The notes under the pieces are model-generated. The model was not told the DNA's origin and searched no databases. It was given only the letters and a program-made list of their open reading frames with translations. This document shows, piece after piece, positions 1-4,874 of a stretch of DNA of 6,240 nucleotides. Numbering within the stretch: position 1 is the first letter of the stretch; each line of letters begins with the position of its first letter. This DNA is from Eubacterium sp. (GTDB lineage: Bacteria > Bacillota > Clostridia > Oscillospirales > Acutalibacteraceae), in assembly GCA_029054965.1 (NCBI GenBank), contig JAIDEF010000342.1, positions 1 to 6,240 of the forward strand, given 5' to 3'. Position numbers and translations under genes: made by a program.

Positions 1-1
1 A

Positions 2-106
2 GAGTGGCTGAAAACGCTTGATGGCAAATCAGCTTATGAAATAGCAGTTGACAATGGTTACACAGGAACTGAGGACGAATGGAATAAAGCAGTTGCGAAT
101 GTTTCA
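2..106 (+). other. SAYEIAV / GTExEW motif at the visible N-terminus
   Basis: Visible residues 1-35 contain EWL, then GKSAYEIAVDNGY and GTEDEW. In Firmicutes surface and phage tail proteins this unit often recurs as GTEEEWL followed by GKSAYEIAV-x-NG. The leading EWL therefore looks like the end of a preceding copy, so at least one more repeat probably lies upstream of the window. Its structural role is not known to me. It shows that base 1 is well inside the gene. Confidence 0.75.
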
Positions 107-2821
107 AATCAAGGCGGAGCATCTATCAAAAATGCTGAATTCTCAAAAGACGGTGATTTGATTATTACCCTTTCAGACGGAACAACAATTAATGTTGGCA
201 AGGTTGCAGGCTCTGACGGTAAAGATGGTGCAAACGGGAAGAATGGCGCTAACGGAGCAAATGGTGCTGATGGCAAAAATGGACTTGACGGAACAAACGG
301 TATCAACGGCAAGGATGGTAAAAACGGAGTTGACGGAAAAGACGGCGTGAATGGTACGAATGGTGTCAATGGTATAGATGGCGTAGATGGTAAGGACGGT
401 CAAGACGGCAAAGGCATTTCATCAGCAAATGTCAATGATGACGGTCAGCTTATCCTCACATTTTCAGACGGCTCAAGCGTTAATCTTGATAAAATCGTCG
501 GCACAAATGGTGTTGACGGTGTCAGTGTAACCAATTCCATAATCAATGATAACGGCGAATTAGTCTTAACATATTCTAACGGACAAGTATATAATCTCGG
601 TAATGTAATCGGTGCTGACGGAAAAGATGGAACGAACGGTATCGACGGTAAAGATGGTGTCAACGGAATTGATGGCAAAGACGGACAGGATGGCATTAGC
701 GTAATAAAATCTGAAATCAATGCAAACGGTGAATTGATAGTTACCTATTCTAATAATGTAATTGACAATCTCGGTGTTGTTGTCGGTGCAGACGGCAGAG
801 ATGGAAAAGACGGCACGAATGGTAAGGATGGTCGTGATGGTGTTGACGGAGCTAAAGGTGACAAGGGCGACAAAGGCGATACAGGTGCTGACGGAAAGAA
901 CGGTCTTGACGGTAAGGACGGAATTAACGGAACAGACGGTCAGGATGGTGTAGGCATTGACACAATCGTAATTGAAGATGGTACACTTAACATCACTTTA
1001 TCAAATGGCACAACCTTAAATCTCGGCACAATAAAAGGCACCGACGGCAAGGACGGTGTCAATGGTGCAGACGGTATTAACGGAATTGATGGTATAGGCA
1101 TCACAGAAACAAGTATCAATGATTTAGGAGAACTTGTGATTACCTATTCTGATGGTACAACAACAAATCTTGGCAAGGTTGTCGGCGAAAACGGAAAAGA
1201 TGGAGCAGATGGCAACAACGGCATTTCAAAAACTGAAATCAACGAAAACGGCGAGTTAGTTATTATCTTTGCAGATGGCACATCAACTAACCTTGGTACT
1301 GTTGTAGGCAAAGACGGCAAAGATGGTGTAAATGGTTATGACGGTGTTGATGGTAAGGATGGTTTGAACGGTACTGACGGACAGGATGGTCAAGACGGTA
1401 TCGGCATCAGCAATGTAAATATCAATGCTGATGGTGAGCTTGTTCTCACATTCTCTGATAATCAAACTATTAACCTTGGCTGTATCGTAGGCAAGGATGG
1501 AAAAGACGGTACTAATGGTCTTGATGGTGTTAACGGTAAAAACGGCGTTGATGGTGCTAAAGGTGAAAAGGGCGAAAAAGGTGCAGATGGTAAAGATGGA
1601 CTAAATGGCACAAATGGAGTTGACGGCAAAGACGGTCAGGACGGTATAGGCATTGACAATGTAACCATTTTCGATGATGGTGCATTGACTGTTACACTGA
1701 CTAACGGCACATTATTAAATCTTGGCAACATCAAGGGTGCTGATGGTATCGGTATTTCAAAATCAGAAATTAATGCAGACGGCGAGCTTGTTTTAACCTA
1801 CACAAACGGTGATGTTAAAAATCTCAGCAAGGTAACAGGCAGAGACGGAATAGATGGTACTGACGGCACAGGCATAAAGAGTGTTACCCTTTCAAAAGAT
1901 GGTGAGTTAATCATTACTCTTTCAGATAACACGGTTCTCAATCTCGGCAATGTCAAAGGTGAAAAAGGCGACAAGGGAGATAAAGGTGACACAGGTGCTG
2001 ACGGTAAAGATGGTAAGGACGGCAGAGGTATTGCGAAAACCGAACTTGTCAACGGTGAATTGATTATTACTTATACTGATGGTAAAAGCGAGGTTGCTGG
2101 TATAATTGATTCATTAGGCGATGTTCAAGATGATTTACCTTTAGATTTTATTCTTCTTTCTGATGGATCATATGGTGTTGCTACCAATGATAAAGCAAAG
2201 TATGTTTCAGTTATTCGTATACCGGAAAGTTATAAAGGTATACCTGTAACAACTATTTGTAAAATTTCCAATTGGGTTACAAAAATCAGAGAAATATATA
2301 TTCCAAAAACAATTACAAATATTGATAGTGAAGCATTTGCTTATTCAACGACTAGCGACTATAAATGTAATGTTTATTACGAAGGAACATTGAAAGACTG
2401 GGTGGAAATTAGTTTTGCTAATTATAATAGTAATCCAGCGGTGGTATATAAGGGTAGCTATACCTCTGTTGATATTAATTTGTATTTAGATGAATATCAA
2501 GAATTTCTTAACGGAGATATTGTTTTACCTAATGAAGTAACACGGATTAATCCATATGCGTTTTATGGATATGTTCACATTAACTCTATAACAATTCCTA
2601 AATCTGTAACATTCATTGGAAAGGAAGCATTTAAATATTCAAGTCTGAAAAATGCAATATTTGAAAATCAAATTGGCTGGGAATTTAGTTATCAATACAA
2701 TAAACAAGAATATAGAGTATCTATATCAGGTTTATCTGATTCAGAAGTTGCGGCAGAATATCTTACGACTTGGAGAATAGGAACTATTATGTCGGCTATT
2801 GATTACTGGTATTGTGAATAA
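2..2821 (+). CDS. Collagen-like / beta-module repeat fibre protein with C-terminal BspA-like LRR domain (5' end outside window)
   Basis: The frame is open from base 2 to the TAA at 2819-2821, giving 939 visible residues with no start in the window; the true start lies upstream. Visible order: a SAYEIAV/GTExEW motif (residues 1-33), twelve modules of about 30 residues with the pattern IN-x-x-GELV-x-TYS-D/N-G-x-x-x-NLG, spaced by Gly-X-Y blocks (about residues 70-674), then an LRR_5/BspA-like tail (about 712-939). LRR phrases include EIYIPKTITNIDSEAF and SITIPKSVTFIGKEAF. The SAYEIAV motif, collagen-like repeats and LRR_5 domains are known from Firmicutes surface proteins and from phage tail proteins. 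I infer a trimeric fibre presenting a binding tip. No LPXTG motif, C-terminal membrane helix or dockerin is seen, so any anchor must lie in the missing N-terminus, or the protein is part of a phage tail. The target is unknown. The CDS call is very secure; the role is only moderately so. Confidence 0.93.
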   Translation, partial: EWLKTLDGKSAYEIAVDNGYTGTEDEWNKAVANVSNQGGASIKNAEFSKDGDLIITLSDGTTINVGKVAGSDGKDGANGKNGANGANGADGKNGLDGTNGINGKDGKNGVDGKDGVNGTNGVNGIDGVDGKDGQDGKGISSANVNDDGQLILTFSDGSSVNLDKIVGTNGVDGVSVTNSIINDNGELVLTYSNGQVYNLGNVIGADGKDGTNGIDGKDGVNGIDGKDGQDGISVIKSEINANGELIVTYSNNVIDNLGVVVGADGRDGKDGTNGKDGRDGVDGAKGDKGDKGDTGADGKNGLDGKDGINGTDGQDGVGIDTIVIEDGTLNITLSNGTTLNLGTIKGTDGKDGVNGADGINGIDGIGITETSINDLGELVITYSDGTTTNLGKVVGENGKDGADGNNGISKTEINENGELVIIFADGTSTNLGTVVGKDGKDGVNGYDGVDGKDGLNGTDGQDGQDGIGISNVNINADGELVLTFSDNQTINLGCIVGKDGKDGTNGLDGVNGKNGVDGAKGEKGEKGADGKDGLNGTNGVDGKDGQDGIGIDNVTIFDDGALTVTLTNGTLLNLGNIKGADGIGISKSEINADGELVLTYTNGDVKNLSKVTGRDGIDGTDGTGIKSVTLSKDGELIITLSDNTVLNLGNVKGEKGDKGDKGDTGADGKDGKDGRGIAKTELVNGELIITYTDGKSEVAGIIDSLGDVQDDLPLDFILLSDGSYGVATNDKAKYVSVIRIPESYKGIPVTTICKISNWVTKIREIYIPKTITNIDSEAFAYSTTSDYKCNVYYEGTLKDWVEISFANYNSNPAVVYKGSYTSVDINLYLDEYQEFLNGDIVLPNEVTRINPYAFYGYVHINSITIPKSVTFIGKEAFKYSSLKNAIFENQIGWEFSYQYNKQEYRVSISGLSDSEVAAEYLTTWRIGTIMSAIDYWYCE
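209..415 (+). repeat. Longest collagen-like Gly-X-Y block (about 22 triplets)
   Basis: From GSDGKDGANG to GQDGKG, glycine occupies every third residue without a break. The X position holds K, A, L, T, I, V or Q and the Y position is always D or N until the last triplet. There is no proline. Codons of identical triplets differ freely (GGT AAA GAT beside GGC AAG GAT). It separates modules 1 and 2. Confidence 0.9.
611..694 (+). repeat. Collagen-like block between modules 3 and 4
   Basis: About nine Gly-X-Asp/Asn triplets (GADGKDGTNG to GQDG) form an uninterrupted glycine period of three. The block has no proline and no charged KGD cluster. Confidence 0.85.
785..949 (+). repeat. Collagen-like block with KGDKGD cluster between modules 4 and 5
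   Basis: About 18 triplets. The first and last parts are Gly-X-Asp/Asn, but the middle (851-898) switches to AKGDKGDKGDTGADGK. That puts Lys in the Y position and Asp in the following X position, the arrangement known to stabilise collagen triple helices by interchain Lys-Asp pairs. The same 15-residue string returns at 1964-2008. Confidence 0.9.
1037..1096 (+). repeat. Short collagen-like block between modules 5 and 6
   Basis: Six to seven Gly-X-Asp/Asn triplets (GTDGKDGVNG to GIDG) with unbroken glycine spacing link modules 5 and 6. Confidence 0.8.
1307..1402 (+). repeat. Collagen-like block between modules 7 and 8
   Basis: About ten Gly-X-Asp/Asn triplets (GKDGKDGVNG to GQDG), including the only tyrosine in an X position (GYD). 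Glycine spacing is unbroken. Confidence 0.85.
1490..1648 (+). repeat. Collagen-like block with KGEKGEKG cluster between modules 8 and 9
   Basis: About 17 triplets. Gly-X-Asp/Asn units flank a central AKGEKGEKGADGK string, the Glu version of the charged cluster in the block at 785-949. Lys(Y)-Gly-Glu(X) is a known stabilising pair in collagen-like triple helices. Confidence 0.9.
1958..2026 (+). repeat. Last collagen-like block, GEKGDKGDKGDTG type
   Basis: Seven to eight triplets begin with GEKGDKGDKGDTG and end with GKDGKDG. It lies between modules 11 and 12, close to the C-terminal domain. Its placement next to the tip would suit a role in holding three chains in register; this is inference. 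Confidence 0.85.
2135..2818 (+). other. C-terminal BspA-like LRR (LRR_5) recognition domain
   Basis: Visible residues about 712-939. The sequence shows the lead-in of BspA-like LRR proteins (VIRIPESYKGIPVTTI), two clear LRR_5 units (IREIYIPKTITNIDSEAF, NSITIPKSVTFIGKEAF), a degenerate third (DIVLPNEVTRINPYAF), the linker YYEGTLKDW, and a tail with LSDSEVAAEYL and YWY near the end. From memory, gut Firmicutes LRR proteins often share the YYxGTxxDW linker and a terminal segment of the form LS-x-x-x-TAA-x-YL...YYWYR, so this looks like an intact end and not a truncation. BspA-type LRRs mediate binding to host or bacterial surface ligands in characterised cases; the ligand here is unknown. The DNA is clearly more A/T-rich than the upstream repeats. 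Confidence 0.8.
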
Positions 2822-2833
2822 GGAGAATGAAAT

Positions 2834-3079
2834 ATGTATATAGAAAACAAAATATTTGATGAAATCAGACGCCAAAGAATAGGTGCTAATGGAATATGGA
2901 GATTTCAGCAATACTGGGGTGTCTTTGCTATTAATAAATTAAATGCGAATGAGCGAAAAGGATTTTATAATACAATGAATAATTTATGTGAACAGAAAAT
3001 TTTTACTTCAGAACCATATCGTAGTAATACGATTAACTATAGACTAACTGAATATGGTGAACATATTATTTATGACTGA
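2834..3079 (+). CDS. Small hypothetical protein, possible winged-helix fold (81 aa)
   Basis: The ATG at 2834 follows an excellent AGGAG at 2821-2825, which overlaps the last base of the fibre gene stop; the gap between genes is 12 bases, so the two are almost certainly one transcript. The protein has an amphipathic N-terminal stretch (KIFDEIRRQRIG), an aromatic GIWRFQQYWG segment, a helix-like NERKGFYNTMNNLCEQ, then the strand-turn-strand ending YRLTEYGEHIIYD. An ending of the type YRLTxxGxxII is typical of the wing of winged-helix DNA-binding proteins, so a small regulator or phage-type accessory protein is possible. The aromatic segment would be unusual for a recognition helix. No signal peptide or membrane helix is present. 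I do not recognise the family with certainty. Stop TGA at 3077-3079 is followed directly by an in-frame TAG one codon later. Confidence 0.8.
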   Translation: MYIENKIFDEIRRQRIGANGIWRFQQYWGVFAINKLNANERKGFYNTMNNLCEQKIFTSEPYRSNTINYRLTEYGEHIIYD

Positions 3080-3101
3080 TAGTAAGCTCTTTGATTTTTA
3101 G

Positions 3102-3356
3102 AATAATTATGATACGCCGTTTTCCGCCCGTATTCTGTTTGGCGGAAATAACAGAAACTGGGGCGATACACCTATGCAAAAAATTTATGATTATTACATA
3201 AAGGAAGGCAAAAGCGAAGAAGATGCTCACCAAAGTGCTGCAATAGATGCAGGCAGATTATTAAAATCTCTTCTTGATAGTGATTCTTTGAGAAAATTTG
3301 AAATTGCGGGAAAGGACACAGGAACATTATACAAGCTTGTCAGTGACAGCAAATAA
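3102..3356 (+). CDS. Unrecognised short reading frame, possible 3' remnant of a larger gene
   Basis: The frame is open from just after a TAG at 3099-3101 to the TAA at 3354-3356. The only ATG is at 3174 (60 aa, MQKIYDYYIKEGK...), with a weak GGGG 10 bases upstream. The upstream in-frame extension reads YDTPFSARILFGGNNRNWGD, which looks like real protein and not random translation, so the annotated ATG may sit inside an older, longer gene whose start has been lost. The visible protein is hydrophilic and helical (KEGKSEEDAHQSAAIDAGRLLKSLLDSDSLRKFEI), with no signal peptide or membrane segment. A strong terminator begins seven bases after the stop, as expected for a genuine gene end. I cannot name the family. 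It could be a short gene starting at 3174 or a pseudogene; coordinates given cover the whole open frame. Confidence 0.45.
   Translation, partial: NNYDTPFSARILFGGNNRNWGDTPMQKIYDYYIKEGKSEEDAHQSAAIDAGRLLKSLLDSDSLRKFEIAGKDTGTLYKLVSDSK
3121..3148. repeat. Perfect 8-bp inverted repeat
   Basis: TTTCCGCC at 3121-3128 and GGCGGAAA at 3141-3148 are exact reverse complements with a 12-base loop. No T-run follows on the plus strand, so it is not a standard intrinsic terminator. It lies between the 81-aa gene and the ATG at 3174, inside the in-frame extension of the latter. Its role is unknown: an RNA hairpin, an operator-like site or chance. Confidence 0.5.
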
Positions 3357-3362
3357 ACTGTT

Positions 3363-3396
3363 AAAGCCATTGATTTTAAACAATCAATGGCTTTTT
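3363..3396 (+). terminator. Intrinsic terminator after the left-hand gene cluster
   Basis: A perfect 13-bp stem (AAAGCCATTGATT with AATCAATGGCTTT) surrounds a six-base loop, and the run of five T ends at 3396. It starts seven bases after the stop at 3356 and probably ends the transcript carrying the fibre gene and the two small frames. The A-rich left arm mirrors the T-run, so it might also work in reverse. Confidence 0.92.
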
Positions 3397-3397
3397 G

Positions 3398-3426
3398 TTG
3401 ACTTATTGTATAAAAAATAGTAAAAT
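3398..3426 (+). promoter_or_regulatory. Sigma-A type promoter for glyQS
   Basis: TTGACT at 3398-3403 and TAAAAT at 3421-3426 are separated by exactly 17 bases, one mismatch from consensus in each box. Transcription should start near 3433, leaving a leader of roughly 45 bases before the ATG at 3478. That leader is too short for a T-box riboswitch, and no stable hairpin is visible in it. Confidence 0.8.
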
Positions 3427-3477
3427 ACAATAAATATAAATAGATAACGAAATATAAACCAGACGGAGGATTATTAT

Positions 3478-4860
3478 ATGCTTAACAGTGAAAAAACATT
3501 AGAAAAGCTTGTTGCACTTTCAAAGGGCAGAGGTTTCGTATATGCAGGTTCTGAGATTTACGGCGGTCTTGCAAATACATGGGATTACGGTCCGTTGGGT
3601 GTTGAGCTTAAAGAGAATATTAAAAAGGCCTGGAGAAAGAAGTTTATTCAGGAAAATCCATACAATGTTGGTCTTGACAGTGCTATTCTTATGAATCCGC
3701 AGACTTGGGTTGCTTCAGGTCACCTTGGCGGCTTCTCCGATCCGCTTATGGACTGCTGCGACTGTAAAACAAGACACAGAGCAGATGATTTGATTGAAAA
3801 TTTCGATGGAACAAATGTTGCAGGCTGGAGCAATGAAGAGATGGCTGCTTATATCAAGGAGCACAACATTCCTTGTCCTAACTGCGGTGCGAACAATTTT
3901 ACTGATATCCGTCAGTTCAACCTTATGTTTAAAACCTTCCAGGGTGTAACAGAGGATGCTAAGGATGAGATTTATCTCAGACCTGAAACTGCACAGGGTA
4001 TTTTTGTTAACTTCCAGAATGTTCAGAGAACTACAAGAAAGAAAATTCCTTTCGGTGTAGCACAGATTGGTAAGTCATTCAGAAATGAAATCACACCGGG
4101 TAAATTCATTTTCCGTGTTCGTGAGTTTGAACAGATGGAGCTTGAGTTCTTCTGCAAGCCCGGTACCGATTTAGAGTGGTTTGACTACTGGAGAGGCTTC
4201 TGCCGTGACTGGCTCTATTCACTTGGAATCAAGGAGGAAAACCTCAGACTTCGTGACCATGATCCTGATGAGCTTTGCTTCTATTCAAAGGCAACAACTG
4301 ACTTTGAATATAACTTCCCATTCGGTTGGGGTGAGCTTTGGGGTGTTGCCGACAGAACAGATTATGACCTTACTCAGCATATTAACACCAGCGGTAAAAA
4401 TCTTGAGTATGTTGACCAGGTTAATAATGAAAGATATGTTCCTTATGTTATTGAGCCGTCACTTGGTGTTGAGCGTTTGTTCCTTGCTATTCTTACTGAG
4501 GCTTATGACGAGGAAGTAATTGATGCAGAAAAGAATGATACAAGAGTTGTAATGCATTTCCATCCTGTTCTTGCACCATTCAAGGCTGCGGTGCTTCCGC
4601 TTTCAAAGAAACTCAGTGAGCAGGCAACAGATGTTTTCAGCACTCTTGCTAAAAAGTTCAATGTTGATTTTGATGATGCAGGCTCAATCGGTAAAAGATA
4701 CCGCCGTCAGGATGAAATCGGTACACCATACTGCATTACTTATGATTTTGACAGTGAAGAGGATTGCTGTGTAACAGTACGTGACCGCGATACTATGGAG
4801 CAGGTTAGAATTCCTATCAGCGAGTTAGTTGAATTTATTGAGTCAAAGCTTGAGTTTTAA
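3478..4860 (+). CDS. glyQS: Glycine--tRNA ligase, single-chain class II type
   Basis: This cytoplasmic enzyme joins glycine to tRNA-Gly using ATP (EC 6.1.1.14). The 460-aa length and sequence fit the homodimeric alpha2 glycyl-tRNA synthetase family shared with archaea, eukaryotes and many Firmicutes, not the alpha2beta2 GlyQ/GlyS type. Visible landmarks: the N-terminal family signature [25 protein letters not shown] split around residues 18-41, [10 protein letters not shown] (80-89), cysteine pairs CCDC (93-96) and CPNC (133-136), LRPETAQG (167-174), class II motif 2 FRNE...[10 protein letters not shown] (201-221), motif 3 EPSLGVERL with its arginine at 333, and a C-terminal anticodon-binding domain (about 355-455). 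The start follows GGAGGA at 3465-3470 with a seven-base gap. It has its own promoter and is followed after 14 bases by a membrane-protein gene. All key motifs are present and the gene looks functional. Confidence 0.98.
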   Translation: MLNSEKTLEKLVALSKGRGFVYAGSEIYGGLANTWDYGPLGVELKENIKKAWRKKFIQENPYNVGLDSAILMNPQTWVASGHLGGFSDPLMDCCDCKTRHRADDLIENFDGTNVAGWSNEEMAAYIKEHNIPCPNCGANNFTDIRQFNLMFKTFQGVTEDAKDEIYLRPETAQGIFVNFQNVQRTTRKKIPFGVAQIGKSFRNEITPGKFIFRVREFEQMELEFFCKPGTDLEWFDYWRGFCRDWLYSLGIKEENLRLRDHDPDELCFYSKATTDFEYNFPFGWGELWGVADRTDYDLTQHINTSGKNLEYVDQVNNERYVPYVIEPSLGVERLFLAILTEAYDEEVIDAEKNDTRVVMHFHPVLAPFKAAVLPLSKKLSEQATDVFSTLAKKFNVDFDDAGSIGKRYRRQDEIGTPYCITYDFDSEEDCCVTVRDRDTMEQVRIPISELVEFIESKLEF

Positions 4861-4874
4861 GAAAAGAGGACAAT

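Larger units (their letters stand above)
119..2101 (+). repeat. Twelve-copy beta-hairpin-like module array in the fibre protein
   Basis: I count twelve related copies at about 119-211, 413-502, 518-613, 692-787, 953-1039, 1097-1186, 1220-1309, 1403-1492, 1649-1738, 1751-1840, 1871-1960 and 2027-2101. The consensus reads G-I-S-x-x-x-I-N-x-D/N-GELV-L/I-T-Y/F/L-S-D/N-G-x-x-x-NLG-x-V-x-G. Alternating hydrophobic residues on each side of the D/N-G turns suggest two or three short beta strands. Copies 5 and 9 diverge most (they carry TLNITL and ALTVTL), and copy 12 loses NLG and leads into the C-terminal domain. Each copy flows directly into a glycine-triplet block or the next module. The modules probably act as rigid or trimerising interruptions in a collagen-like shaft; that role is inferred. 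Confidence 0.85.

Noticed and set aside
158..160. TTG as the start of the fibre gene
   Set aside because: The frame is open without a stop back to base 2, and the upstream residues form a recognisable SAYEIAV/GTExEW motif; TTG 158 falls inside a conserved beta module.
209..2026. Possible CRISPR-like or tandem DNA repeat array
   Set aside because: The period is three residues at protein level, the copies vary at third codon positions, and there are no constant repeat-spacer lengths.
109..2052. Minus-strand and other-frame open frames across the repeat region
   Set aside because: They are shadows of the Gly-X-Y codon pattern: the minus-strand translations are Pro/Ser/Phe or Ile/Thr/Val periodic strings without ribosome sites.
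2135..2818. LRR tail as the variable region of a diversity-generating retroelement
   Set aside because: No second template-like copy, reverse transcriptase or accessory gene is in the window; a whole-genome search would be needed to test it.
2..3356. Firm call of a prophage tail region
   Set aside because: The motifs occur in phage tail proteins and also in cell-surface proteins, and no holin, endolysin, terminase, integrase or other virion gene is visible.
3478..4860. Functional link between a glycine-rich fibre and the adjacent glycyl-tRNA synthetase
   Set aside because: The two are separated by a strong terminator and an independent promoter; adjacency is best explained by chance.
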